Assembly (NCBI GenBank): GCA_013288485.1
Contig: JABDBW010000022.1
Location: forward strand, 1-32,805
DNA from: Bacteroidota bacterium
GTDB lineage: Bacteria > Bacteroidota > Bacteroidia > Sphingobacteriales > Sphingobacteriaceae
Length of the DNA stretch: 32,805 nucleotides
Direction: 5' to 3'
The position numbers and the translations under genes were made by a program. The notes below the pieces were generated by a model. It worked only from the letters and a program-made list of their open reading frames with translations, searched no databases and was not told where the DNA came from. Of this stretch, positions 24,605 to 32,405 are shown one piece after another. Every line of letters starts with the position of its first letter. The first letter of the stretch is position 1.

Positions 24605-24958
24605 ATGGCGATTATAATCACCGATGAATGCATAAACTGCGGAGCTTGCGAACCTGAGTGCCCCAATAATGCTATTTATGATGCAGGCGCGGCATGGCGT
24701 TTTTCGGACGGTACAGGCTTAAAAGGTGTTATAGATTTTGGCGACGGGGTTACTTTAAATGCTGAAGAAACACAGGCAGCTTTATCAGACGATATATATT
24801 ACATAGTACCCGATAAGTGTACAGAATGTGTTGGTTTTCATGATGAGCCGCAATGCGCGGCAGTTTGCCCCGTTGATTGCTGTGTGGATGATGAGAATGT
24901 TCGCGAAACCCGCGAAGAACTGCTGGCAAAGAAGGAATGGTTACACATGAACGAATAA
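24605..24958 (+). CDS. 2[4Fe-4S] ferredoxin
   Basis: 117 residues from ATG 24605; the family N-terminus [10 protein letters not shown] begins here, and the 13 residues before it are not ferredoxin-like. The first cluster motif is C9-x2-C12-x2-C15-x3-C19 ([12 protein letters not shown]), sharing its last Cys with the second site. The second is C72-x2-C75-x8-C84-x3-C88, the enlarged loop of Alvin/Azotobacter-type ferredoxins, followed by a CC pair (92-93). A ~45-residue insertion separates the two motifs and a helical tail follows ([17 protein letters not shown]). It is a low-potential cytoplasmic electron carrier; the partner is unknown. A terminator follows immediately. Confidence 0.93.
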   Translation: MAIIITDECINCGACEPECPNNAIYDAGAAWRFSDGTGLKGVIDFGDGVTLNAEETQAALSDDIYYIVPDKCTECVGFHDEPQCAAVCPVDCCVDDENVRETREELLAKKEWLHMNE

Positions 24959-24980
24959 TATTTATAATGCGAATTAATAA

Positions 24981-25012
24981 AAGGGAATACACTAATATGT
25001 ATTCCTTTTTTT
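24981..25012 (+). terminator. Rho-independent terminator of the ferredoxin
   Basis: GGAATACA (24984-24991) pairs perfectly with TGTATTCC (24998-25005) around a 6-nt loop, and a run of seven T follows. Confidence 0.88.
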
Positions 25013-25065
25013 ATGGGTGAAACATTTAAAAATTTGTTAACGTAAAAGCAGGCTGATATTTTAGA

Positions 25066-25827
25066 ATGGAATACGGAATTTGCAATTTAGCTGTTATACC
25101 AATGCGCGCCGAACCAAACGAGCGCAGTGAACAGGTATCGCAGGTTTTATTCGGTGAAACGTTTAGTATTTCAGAATGGAAAGAGGGGTGGGCACAAATT
25201 ATTACCTCGAATGATAGTTATAAAGGCTGGATAAGCCGGCTGCAATTTGCCATGCTGGGCCATATGGCCTATAACGAATTGCAGGACAAACCACCCAGGT
25301 TAACCTATCGGGCAATAACGCAGGCCTGGAAGCTCAGGGATAACAGTATTTTGTATTTGCCTGCGGGGAGCTCACTTTCTTTTTTAAACGGTACGACGTG
25401 TTATTTTGAAAAAGAAAAGTTTGAAATATTGGGCCAACTGGGCGAAAGTGAAAACATTGACATAATTGCTAAAACTTTTATTAATGCCCCTTATTTATGG
25501 GGAGGGCGAACTCATTTTGGAATAGATTGCTCGGGCTTTACACAAGCTGTATTCAAACTGAAAGGAATTCAGCTAAAACGTGATGCCTGCCTGCAGGCTG
25601 AACAAGGTGCCAAAGTAAGTTCTTTATCAGATGCCTATGCCGCTGACCTGGCGTTTTTTACTAATGCTGAAGGCAAGGTAACTCACGTGGGCCTATTGCT
25701 TAACCGAGAGCATATTATTCATGCATCAGGAAAAGTTAAGATCGATACGATAGATGACAAGGGTATATATTCGGAAGAATTGCAACGCTATACTCACACA
25801 CTACACAGCATCCGGCGCATAATTTAA
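25066..25827 (+). CDS. C40 family peptidase, SH3 plus NlpC/P60 domains
   Basis: 253 residues: bacterial SH3-like domains (about 8-120, with EWKEGWAQIITSNDSYKGW) and a C-terminal NlpC/P60 papain-fold domain (about 130-253). The catalytic triad is visible as C155 (GIDCSGF), H207 (THVGLLL) and H219 (IIHASGKV). This architecture is typical of gamma-D-glutamyl-diamino acid endopeptidases that cut peptidoglycan stem peptides (YkfC/YcdF-like). No signal peptide is obvious at the chosen start, so it may recycle muropeptides in the cytoplasm rather than act on intact wall. It converges on the WD40 gene with a 4-bp overlap of stop regions. Confidence 0.9.
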   Translation: MEYGICNLAVIPMRAEPNERSEQVSQVLFGETFSISEWKEGWAQIITSNDSYKGWISRLQFAMLGHMAYNELQDKPPRLTYRAITQAWKLRDNSILYLPAGSSLSFLNGTTCYFEKEKFEILGQLGESENIDIIAKTFINAPYLWGGRTHFGIDCSGFTQAVFKLKGIQLKRDACLQAEQGAKVSSLSDAYAADLAFFTNAEGKVTHVGLLLNREHIIHASGKVKIDTIDDKGIYSEELQRYTHTLHSIRRII

Positions 25828-26732
25828 CCGAACTGTATATCCCATAAAATTATTTTTTTATCATCACTTGCCGAGATCAGCTGGTTGCCGTTCCATGCCA
25901 GTTTATTGACCGATAAACGATGTGTTTCAAATCCTTTTTCACGGCTGATAACTTTATATAACTTAAAATCGTCAGCTCCCCAAAGCTTTATACTTTTATC
26001 CATACTCGCCGTAGCAAAATAGGGCTGGGAAGGATGGAAGGCTATATGATTAACGGCGAATAAATGGGCCGGGATATTTTCTATTAATTCGAAAGAACGG
26101 GTATCCCAAATTTTCACTTGCGCGTCGCGTGAGCCTGATACCAAATAATCACCAAGGGGTGAGTATTGCACAGCGAATACTGCCATTGAATGTCCCTTTA
26201 AGGTGTTTACTAAAGTATAGTCTTCAAGGTCGTAAATCCTTATATCATTATCGCGGCAACCAAATGCCACTTTTTTTTCATCAGGAGAAACACTTATACA
26301 GCGAATGGTGTCTGTTGAAACTTTTATGGTATGCAGCAATTGCAGCGTATCCAGGCTCCATATGGTCACACTACCGTCTTCTGATGCTATTAACAGTTCC
26401 TTTTTATTGTTAATAGACTTAATATCAAATATGGGTTTATCATGATGTTTCAGCGTGGGAAGGAGCTGCTGTTTTAAAAAATCAAATACCAGCACATCGC
26501 CATTACGCAGGCCGGCCATCATTAAAGGATAACTGGCCGGACAATGAATTGCATAAATTGAAGCCGCTACCGGGAACATCACTTTGATGAATGAATTGGT
26601 TTTTAAACTCCATTCAACAACACCTTTATCATTACCGCCGGTAAACAATATACCGGGCTTTTGCGATAAGGTAAGCGCAAATATGGGGTTACTGTGCCCG
26701 GTGAGTTCTGCTGTTTTTTGTACGGTGATCAT
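25824..26732 (-). CDS. WD40 repeat protein
   Basis: 302 residues from the ATG at 26732; an upstream ATG at 26786 would begin in a word repeat and adds unrelated residues. Seven WD40 blades are readable, with GH...WD-type signatures: TGHSNPIFALTLSQ, IASEDGSVTIWSLD, VAFGCRDNDIRIYD, LKGHSMAVFAVQYS, SGSRDAQVKIWD, TASMDKSIKLWG and SASDDKKIILWD. The length is about one beta-propeller, with no other domain and no signal peptide, so it is a cytoplasmic scaffold. The interaction partner is unknown. It is the gene downstream of hisIE and separated from it by a repeat, so it could be read from the his operon. Confidence 0.92.
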   Translation of the reverse strand: MITVQKTAELTGHSNPIFALTLSQKPGILFTGGNDKGVVEWSLKTNSFIKVMFPVAASIYAIHCPASYPLMMAGLRNGDVLVFDFLKQQLLPTLKHHDKPIFDIKSINNKKELLIASEDGSVTIWSLDTLQLLHTIKVSTDTIRCISVSPDEKKVAFGCRDNDIRIYDLEDYTLVNTLKGHSMAVFAVQYSPLGDYLVSGSRDAQVKIWDTRSFELIENIPAHLFAVNHIAFHPSQPYFATASMDKSIKLWGADDFKLYKVISREKGFETHRLSVNKLAWNGNQLISASDDKKIILWDIQFG

Positions 26733-26739
26733 TCTTTTT

Positions 26740-26810
26740 AGTTTGCAGTTGCCAGTTTGCAGTGGACAGTAAAATATTAACTGCAAACTGCCTACTGCAA
26801 ACTGATAACT
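26740..26810. repeat. Two-armed inverted repeat, GTTTGCAGT words, hisIE/WD40 gap
   Basis: Left arm agtttgcagttgcc, agtttgcagtgg and acagt (26740-26770) faces right arm aactgcaaactgcc and tactgcaaactg (26779-26804). It lies 7 nt from the WD40 start and abuts the hisIE stop. Confidence 0.85.
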
Positions 26811-27397
26811 TATTTATGTCTTTCCTCTAAATTCTTAGCAATAGTTTGCAGGCTCAAGCCTTTTTCGCGCAGCAAAACCAGCAGATGAAAAATAAGATCG
26901 GACGATTCATTGATCAGGTCGGTTTCCGTTTCAGCTAAAGCAGCTATTACAGTTTCAACGCCTTCTTCGCCAACCTTTTGGGCTATTTTATTTAAGCCTT
27001 TATTTCGCAGTTTATTTACATACGATCCTTCCTTCGGGTTTTCATACCTGTCGGCAATGATCTGCTCTAATTGTAGGATGAAATTTTGATTATAGTCCGT
27101 ATTAAAACAGCTGCGGCTACCGGTATGGCAGGTAGGGCCATCGGGTTTTACTTTTATTAAGAGGGTATCCTGGTCGCAATCCAAACTGATGTTTTTTACA
27201 TGCAGGAAATTATTGCTGGTTTCGCCCTTGGTCCACAAACGGTTTTTTGAGCGCGAAAAAAAGGTAACGATATTTTCCTGTACGGTTTTATCGTAAGCCT
27301 CTTTATTCATATAGCCCAACATCAGTACTTCCAATGTTTGCTCATCCTGTATTACAACAGGAACTAAGCCGTCTGTTTTGTTGAAATTTATTTCCAT
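26810..27397 (-). CDS. hisIE: Bifunctional phosphoribosyl-AMP cyclohydrolase / phosphoribosyl-ATP pyrophosphatase HisIE
   Basis: 195-residue two-domain histidine enzyme. HisI (about 1-105) has the zinc/metal site motif LWTKGETSNNFLHVKNISLD followed by CDQDTLL and GPTCHTGSRSCF. HisE (about 110-195) has EEGVETVIAALAE (metal-binding Glu/Asp cluster) and NESSDLIFHLLVLL. It performs the pyrophosphohydrolase and ring-opening steps that turn PR-ATP into ProFAR. It is the last his gene in the leftward operon. The gap to hisF is occupied by a long perfect-stem inverted repeat. Confidence 0.95.
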   Translation of the reverse strand: MEINFNKTDGLVPVVIQDEQTLEVLMLGYMNKEAYDKTVQENIVTFFSRSKNRLWTKGETSNNFLHVKNISLDCDQDTLLIKVKPDGPTCHTGSRSCFNTDYNQNFILQLEQIIADRYENPKEGSYVNKLRNKGLNKIAQKVGEEGVETVIAALAETETDLINESSDLIFHLLVLLREKGLSLQTIAKNLEERHK

Positions 27398-27410
27398 TTT
27401 TATAGAATAA

Positions 27411-27493
27411 TGTCATTTCGACCGTAGGGAGAAATCTATACAGTGCAAATTATACAGTGTATAGATTTCTCCTCGTTCCTCGTCGAAATGACA
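27411..27493. repeat. GTCATTTCGAC inverted repeat, hisF/hisIE gap
   Basis: Outer stem TGTCATTTCGAC (27411-27422) pairs with GTCGAAATGACA (27482-27493). Inner stem GGAGAAATCTATACA (27428-27442) pairs with TGTATAGATTTCTCC (27458-27472), 15 bp without mismatch. It ends 10 nt from the hisF stop and starts 13 nt from the hisIE ATG. Confidence 0.92.
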
Positions 27494-27503
27494 GTTGGTA
27501 TTG

Positions 27504-28643
27504 TTATCTTATTTCAATATCCCTGTCTCTTAAAACTTCCTTCAAATCGGGTATCAATATCTCACCATAATGAAATACCGATGCTGCTAAAGCCGCGTCG
27601 ACATTTGTTTGCTCGAACACATCCACAAAATGCTGCACCGAACCCGCCCCGCCGGATGCGATAACTGGTATGTTTACCGCGTCATTCACTTTTTTTAACA
27701 GTAAATTATCAAAACCACCCTTCGTGCCATCGTGATCCATCGAAGTTAGCAATATCTCGCCTGCACCACGGCTTTCTGCTTCCAATATCCAGCTTAAGGT
27801 TTCTTTTTCTGTTGGTATGCGCCCACCGTTAAGGTGCACTATATTTATGCCGTTAGTTAATCTTGTATCTACTGCTATCACTACAAACTGTACTCCAAAC
27901 GCTTTTGCCAGTTCATCAATTAACGCGGGGTTACGTACAGCTGCCGAGTTAATAGATATCTTGTCTGCACCAGCGTTCAGCAAAGCGTCCGCGTCAGCAA
28001 TTTCATTGATGCCGCCGCCAATGGTAAAAGGAATATTGATCTGTCTTGCCACAGCTTTTACCAGCTCAACCATTGTTTTACGGCGCTCGTGCGTAGCAGT
28101 TATATCTAAAAATACCAGTTCATCAGCCCCCTGGCGCGAATAGTTCCACGCCAGCTCAACCGGGTCGCCTGCATCGCGCAGATTAACAAAGTTCACACCT
28201 TTTACAGCGCGTCCGTCTTTAACGTCTAAACAGGGAATGATTCGCTTAGCTAGCCCCCCCCGCCCCCTAAAGGGGGTGCTAATGAGTTCGTTTGTTATTG
28301 TAGTCAAAACTTCTTCAAGTTGATTAAATATCTGTTCATTTTTAAAACGAAGGAATTTAATGCCATTGGCTTCTAAATAAAGTTGCCTTTCAATATCATT
28401 AGCGGCTACATCGGGTACGTTATGGATGCTGCCATCCAATTCAATTATCAATTTATGTTTATGGCAATAAAAATCAGCTATGTAAATGCCGATAGGATGT
28501 TGCCTTCTAAATTTTACACCTAACTGGCTGTTTTTTAGATATTCCCATAGCAATGTTTCTGCCGGAGTCATGTTTCTGCGTAAGACCTCTGCGTTTTGAA
28601 AAATTAAGCGGTCTGGATCCAAAAACATTTTTTGCTTTCTCAT
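27504..28643 (-). CDS. hisF: DUF559 endonuclease-like domain fused in frame to HisF
   Basis: 379 residues. Residues 131-379 are a complete imidazole glycerol phosphate synthase cyclase subunit: [19 protein letters not shown] with the catalytic first Asp, [47 protein letters not shown] with the second Asp, and ASGGAG. Canonical HisF starts Met-Leu-Ala-Lys-Arg, so only Met1 is missing. Residues 1-130 are a DUF559 (Vsr/PD-(D/E)xK-like) domain: [20 protein letters not shown], then YIADFYC with Asp, IELDG with Glu and Asp, and IKFLRF. The linker STPFRGRGG is encoded by the cassette's terminal repeat, including a run of eight G. No ATG, GTG or TTG lies near the HisF boundary, so HisF must be made as the fusion. 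The cyclase acts with HisH glutaminase. Confidence 0.95.
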   Translation of the reverse strand: MRKQKMFLDPDRLIFQNAEVLRRNMTPAETLLWEYLKNSQLGVKFRRQHPIGIYIADFYCHKHKLIIELDGSIHNVPDVAANDIERQLYLEANGIKFLRFKNEQIFNQLEEVLTTITNELISTPFRGRGGLAKRIIPCLDVKDGRAVKGVNFVNLRDAGDPVELAWNYSRQGADELVFLDITATHERRKTMVELVKAVARQINIPFTIGGGINEIADADALLNAGADKISINSAAVRNPALIDELAKAFGVQFVVIAVDTRLTNGINIVHLNGGRIPTEKETLSWILEAESRGAGEILLTSMDHDGTKGGFDNLLLKKVNDAVNIPVIASGGAGSVQHFVDVFEQTNVDAALAASVFHYGEILIPDLKEVLRDRDIEIR

Positions 28644-28677
28644 TAACTATTGTTCCCCCTTTAGGGGGTTAGGGGGC
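28254..28677 (-). mobile_element. Candidate DUF559 cassette with terminal inverted repeats inserted at the hisF start codon
   Basis: The DUF559 coding part (28254-28643) is bounded by CCCCC-NNN-CCCCCTAAAGGGGG at 28255-28276 and its inverted counterpart at 28655-28676. The two ends agree at 19 of 22 positions, differing only in the 3-nt spacer (CCG versus TAA). Each end contains its own palindrome. One boundary falls exactly at HisF codon 2, the other 4 nt after the hisA stop codon. No clear target-site duplication was found. No transposase is present; the only encoded product is the nuclease-like domain. Calling it mobile is inference. Confidence 0.6.
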
Positions 28678-28680
28678 GAT

Positions 28681-29430
28681 TTAGATCGATATCAAGGATT
28701 CTAAATTCCAATTCTTTACATCATCAATGCTGATCCGGCCTTCGTAAATAGCTTTGCCAACTACACATGATTCAATTTTTAAGCGGCTTAGGTCTTCGAT
28801 GTCATCCATTGAGCTTACTCCACCCGATGCTATCAACTTTATAAAAGGCGAATGATCAAGCAGTTTTTCATAAAGTTCAATTCCGGCACCGCCTAATTTG
28901 CCGTCTTTGCCAATGTCGGTACATAAAAAACGGAAAAATCCTAACGATAAACACCGGTCAACATAATCCATGAGTTTAATTGGCGAACTTTCCATCCAGC
29001 CTGAGTATTTGATCACTTCATCCAATACATCAATTGCAATTACAACCTGGTCCGAACATTTATCGCGGCCGCAAATAGCTTTGCTTAATTCATCTAAAAA
29101 CATCGGGTTGGTAAGCGCCTGGGTGCCTACAATTACCCGGTGTATACCTGCGCCTATCAGCTCTTTAACCTTTTCAATGCTGCGTATACCTCCGCCGTAC
29201 TGTACCTGCATATCGGTTTTGCGTATTACGTCAAAAAGATACTGCTGGTTAGAGAAATCATTTTTTGCCCCGTTAAGGTCAATTACATGAATGAGATTAG
29301 TGCCGTACGACTGGTATTTATCGATCATTTCTTCCAAAGTAACATCGTATTCAGTTACTTGCTGATAATCACCCTCACGCAAACGGACAACTTTTTTGTC
29401 TAAAATATCTATGGCGGGAATTATATACAT
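28681..29430 (-). CDS. hisA: ProFAR isomerase HisA
   Basis: 249-residue TIM barrel, the usual length for HisA, which isomerises ProFAR to PRFAR in step 4 of histidine synthesis. Visible: IPAIDILDKKVVRLREGDYQ with the first catalytic Asp, HVIDLNGAK, VQYGGGIRSIEKVKELIGAG (first phosphate site), VIAIDVLDE with the second catalytic Asp, DIGKDGKLGG, and LIASGGVSSMDDIEDL (second phosphate site). It starts 4 nt after the hisH stop, so hisH-hisA are coupled with no repeat between. The downstream hisF junction carries the DUF559 cassette. Confidence 0.96.
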   Translation of the reverse strand: MYIIPAIDILDKKVVRLREGDYQQVTEYDVTLEEMIDKYQSYGTNLIHVIDLNGAKNDFSNQQYLFDVIRKTDMQVQYGGGIRSIEKVKELIGAGIHRVIVGTQALTNPMFLDELSKAICGRDKCSDQVVIAIDVLDEVIKYSGWMESSPIKLMDYVDRCLSLGFFRFLCTDIGKDGKLGGAGIELYEKLLDHSPFIKLIASGGVSSMDDIEDLSRLKIESCVVGKAIYEGRISIDDVKNWNLESLISI

Positions 29431-29434
29431 GTTT

Positions 29435-30025
29435 TTATAATTTTGAAAAGTTTGTTAATAAAGTTTCACCATATACCCCTGACTTTTCAGGATGGAATTG
29501 CACACCATAAAAATTTTGCTGCCAAATTGATGCCGAAAACTTAATGTCATAGTTTGTTGCAGCTAAAGTATATACGTTATCGTACTCAATAAAGTATGAA
29601 TGTACGAAGTAAAAATATGAACCGGCAGGAATATTTTCAAAAAGTGAATTTTCTTTTTCAGCATACACCCGGTTCCAGCCGGTATGCGGCACTTTATGGT
29701 CGGGGCTGCTTTTAAATTTTAAAGTTTTTATCGGCACTATATTTAACAGGTCCGAATCACCCTCTTCGGAATAAGAAGTGAGTAATTGCATACCCACACA
29801 AATTCCCAAAGTGGGTTTTTCAAGCGCCTTTATTGCAGGCACCAGCCCGGTTTGCTTCAACTTTTGCATAGCCGCACCTGCGTGCCCAACTCCCGGAATA
29901 ATGTAACGGTCAAACAGTTCCAGGTCGGCCACAGTATTTACCATGCCATAAGCAATGCCCAACCGGTCTAAAGCAGCCGTTAGCGAGAAAATATTGCCGG
30001 CACCGTATCTTATAATACCTATCAT
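29435..30025 (-). CDS. hisH: Imidazole glycerol phosphate synthase glutaminase subunit HisH
   Basis: 196 residues from the ATG at 30025; a longer in-frame TTG start would lie inside the upstream repeat and add only seven residues. Class I glutamine amidotransferase: oxyanion-strand region IIPGVGHAG, nucleophile elbow LGICVGMQLL with C76, and the His-Glu pair in VQFHPEKSG near the C-terminus. It releases ammonia that is channelled through the HisF barrel. Because HisF here carries a 130-residue N-terminal extension, and HisH docks on the N-terminal face of that barrel, this subunit's interface may be affected. Its start is 5-6 nt from the word repeat separating it from hisB. Confidence 0.95.
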   Translation of the reverse strand: MIGIIRYGAGNIFSLTAALDRLGIAYGMVNTVADLELFDRYIIPGVGHAGAAMQKLKQTGLVPAIKALEKPTLGICVGMQLLTSYSEEGDSDLLNIVPIKTLKFKSSPDHKVPHTGWNRVYAEKENSLFENIPAGSYFYFVHSYFIEYDNVYTLAATNYDIKFSASIWQQNFYGVQFHPEKSGVYGETLLTNFSKL

Positions 30026-30030
30026 TTTGT

Positions 30031-30109
30031 TAGAGTCAAGAATCAAGAATCAAGAACCAAGATAAGAACGCAAATAGTCTTGCTTCTTGGTTCTTGTCTC
30101 TTGATTCTA
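30031..30109. repeat. Two-armed inverted repeat, CAAGAATCAAGAA words, hisB/hisH gap
   Basis: Left arm gagtcaagaatcaag, aatcaagaaccaag and ataagaac (30033-30069) faces right arm cttgcttcttggttcttg and tctcttgattct (30079-30108). On the minus strand the hisB stop is the TAG of TAGAATCAAGAGAC, so the repeat begins at the stop codon, as at ftsE. Confidence 0.85.
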
Positions 30110-31255
30110 TAATAAACCTTTAGTTGAAGGTAAAACCATTTTGTTCACATCCCTTTTTACCGCCATTTTTATGGCTTTGGCAAAGGCTTTAAATATCGCT
30201 TCAATTTTATGATGCTCATTCTGACCCTCGGCCTTAATATTTAAATTACACTTTGCCGCGTCGCTGAATGACTTGAAAAAGTGGTAAAACATTTCTGTTG
30301 GCATTTCGCCAATTTTCTCCCGTTTAAATTCAGCATCCCAAACCAGCCAGCTTCGTCCGCCAAAATCAATGGCTGCCTGTGCAAGGCAATCATCCATTGG
30401 CAGGCAAAAGCCGTAACGCTCAATGCCTTTTTTGTTACCCAAAGCCGCGGCGAAAACTTCGCCTAAAGCAATACCGGTATCTTCAATTGTATGGTGTTCG
30501 TCAATATGCAGGTCGCCTTTTGCGGTTATCTCTAAGTCGATGCTGCCATGCCTCGCTATTTGATCAAGCATATGATCAAAAAAATGCAGGCCCGTTGATA
30601 CGTTGGCTTCACCCGTACCATCCAAATTTATTTTTACATAAATGTCGGTTTCTTTTGTAGTACGCTTGCTTTCAAAAACGCGTTCACCTAATTTTAAATA
30701 TTCGTATATTTTTTTCCAGTCGGTTGTTTCCAACGCGACGGTATCTTTTATTTCCTCATCTTCTTTCGCGCTGAACTCCGCACCGCCTAAGTTGGAGTGA
30801 TTATTGAGCCATATAGCTTTCGCGCCTAAATTTTTAGCTAATAACACATCATTGCGGCGGTCGCCTATGGTGTAGGAGTTTTTCAGATCGTATTTACTGG
30901 TATCAAAATATTGAGTAAGCAATGCCGTGCCCGGTTTGCGGGTGGGGGCATTATCTTTAGGGAAAGTACGGTCGATAATTATGTTTGAAAATTGTACACC
31001 TTCATTTTCAAATGTTTTGAGGATGAAATTTTGCACCGGCCAAAATGTATCTTCCGGGTATGAGGCTGTACCTAGACCATCCTGGTTGGTAACCATTACC
31101 AGTTCGTAATCCAGTTCAGTGGCAATTTTAGGCAGATATTGCAATGCGCCGGGGTAAAACTCCAGTTTATCAAACGAGTCTATCTGCTCATCAACGGGCT
31201 CTGTGATCATAGTGCCGTCGCGGTCAACGAAAAGTATTTTCTGCAAATTGCTCAT
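30107..31255 (-). CDS. hisB: Bifunctional HisB: histidinol-phosphatase / imidazoleglycerol-phosphate dehydratase
   Basis: 382 residues in two domains. The N-terminal HAD phosphatase (about 1-165) has [11 protein letters not shown] with nucleophile D11 and D13, MVTNQDGLG, and [18 protein letters not shown]. The C-terminal IGP dehydratase (about 190-382) has the manganese histidine motifs [27 protein letters not shown] and [17 protein letters not shown]. It catalyses steps 6 and 8 of the pathway. The ATG overlaps the hisC stop by 4 bp (ATGA), so hisC and hisB are coupled. The stop codon TAG coincides with the start of the downstream word repeat. Confidence 0.96.
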   Translation of the reverse strand: MSNLQKILFVDRDGTMITEPVDEQIDSFDKLEFYPGALQYLPKIATELDYELVMVTNQDGLGTASYPEDTFWPVQNFILKTFENEGVQFSNIIIDRTFPKDNAPTRKPGTALLTQYFDTSKYDLKNSYTIGDRRNDVLLAKNLGAKAIWLNNHSNLGGAEFSAKEDEEIKDTVALETTDWKKIYEYLKLGERVFESKRTTKETDIYVKINLDGTGEANVSTGLHFFDHMLDQIARHGSIDLEITAKGDLHIDEHHTIEDTGIALGEVFAAALGNKKGIERYGFCLPMDDCLAQAAIDFGGRSWLVWDAEFKREKIGEMPTEMFYHFFKSFSDAAKCNLNIKAEGQNEHHKIEAIFKAFAKAIKMAVKRDVNKMVLPSTKGLL

Positions 31256-32298
31256 TTGAATTTTTTTAGGGTTTCGATCAATTTATCATTTTCAGCAGGT
31301 GTACCTACCGTTATCCGCAAACTGCCTTCGCAAAGATCAATTTTTGAACGGTCGCGTACAATTATACCCTTTTGTACCAGGAAATTATAAATTCCTTTCG
31401 GATCGGTTGTTTTAACCAGTATAAAATTAGCGTCGGACGGATAAATATCCAGTACAAAATCAAAATCTTTTAAATTCAGCACCAGTTTATCGCGTTGCAC
31501 TAAAATTTCTTTTATCCAGCCGTTTACCTGGTCAACATTTCCCAATGCCTTTAGCGCCAATTGCTGCGATGATTCATTTATGTTATAAGGCGGCTTAACC
31601 TTGTTCATTACCTCAATGATCTCTTCGCTGGCGAAGGCCATCCCTACGCGTAAACCGGCAAGCCCCCATGCTTTCGAAAGGGTTTGCAGCACCACCAAAT
31701 TGGCATATTCTGTCAATTCCTGTATAAAGGTTTTTTGCCTGCTGAAGTTAATATACGCTTCATCAACCACCACCAAGCCATTAAAGTTAGCCAGCAGCGT
31801 TTCCACATCGTCTCGGTTCATGGAGTTGCCCGTTGGGTTATTGGGCGAGCAGATAAATATCAGCTTGGTGCGCTCATCAATAGCTTCGGCAATGCCGTCA
31901 AGATTTAATTGAAAATCGGCGGTAAGTGGTACTTTGCGCGTTTCGATATCATTGATGTTTGCCGATACTTCGTACATGCCATAGGTAGGGGGTACCAGTA
32001 TCACATTATCAACGCCAGGGTTGCAAAAACTTCTGAACAGGATATCAATTGCCTCATCGCTGCCATTGCCTAAAAATATATTGCGGATGGGTACACCCTT
32101 TATTTCGCTCAAACGTTTTTTAACATTGTATTGCAACGGATCGGGGTAGCGGTTATACGGCGTATCCAACGGCGATCCAAAAGCATTTTCGTTCGCATCC
32201 AAATACACGCTGGCCTCACCCTGGAACTCATCGCGCGCGGAAGAGTAGGGGGTTAGGTTTTTGATGTTTTTTCTTAATATTTTATCTAAACTAAACAT
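31252..32298 (-). CDS. hisC: Histidinol-phosphate aminotransferase HisC
   Basis: 348 residues from the ATG at 32298. An in-frame ATG at 32319 lies in the CATTGCGAG repeat and would add seven residues encoded by repeat sequence; the family-like start [18 protein letters not shown] favours 32298. Fold-type I PLP enzyme: [10 protein letters not shown] (substrate/PLP loop), [35 protein letters not shown] with the PLP-N1 Asp, and the Schiff-base lysine in [14 protein letters not shown]. The C-terminus has [11 protein letters not shown]. It transaminates imidazole-acetol phosphate. It overlaps hisB by 4 bp. The repeat between it and hisD occupies nearly the whole gap. Confidence 0.96.
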   Translation of the reverse strand: MFSLDKILRKNIKNLTPYSSARDEFQGEASVYLDANENAFGSPLDTPYNRYPDPLQYNVKKRLSEIKGVPIRNIFLGNGSDEAIDILFRSFCNPGVDNVILVPPTYGMYEVSANINDIETRKVPLTADFQLNLDGIAEAIDERTKLIFICSPNNPTGNSMNRDDVETLLANFNGLVVVDEAYINFSRQKTFIQELTEYANLVVLQTLSKAWGLAGLRVGMAFASEEIIEVMNKVKPPYNINESSQQLALKALGNVDQVNGWIKEILVQRDKLVLNLKDFDFVLDIYPSDANFILVKTTDPKGIYNFLVQKGIIVRDRSKIDLCEGSLRITVGTPAENDKLIETLKKFK

Positions 32299-32314
32299 TG
32301 TCTTGTTCCGTTGT

Positions 32315-32403
32315 GTCATTGCGAGCGATAGCGTGGCAATCTCAAGGATGCAATTTACTTATGCAAAATTCGCGATTGCTTCGTCGTTCCTCCTCGCAAT
32401 GAC
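32315..32403. repeat. CATTGCGAG inverted repeat, copy 2, hisD/hisC gap
   Basis: GTCATTGCGAG (32315-32325) pairs with CTCGCAATGAC (32393-32403). Inner words agcgtggcaatctc and gcgattgcttcgtcg pair partly. It lies 3 nt from the hisD stop codon and 16 nt from the hisC ATG. Same family as 16966-17118. Confidence 0.88.
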
Positions 32404-32405
32404 AA

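Noticed and set aside
26733..26786. 18-residue N-terminal extension of the WD40 protein
   Set aside because: It is encoded by the GTTTGCAGT repeat; the ATG at 26732 directly precedes the first WD40 blade.
28251..28253. Independent start for HisF at the DUF559 boundary
   Set aside because: The boundary codons are GGG GGG CTA GCT; no ATG, GTG or TTG in frame nearby, and the next in-frame Met is well inside the barrel, so fused translation is the only sensible reading.
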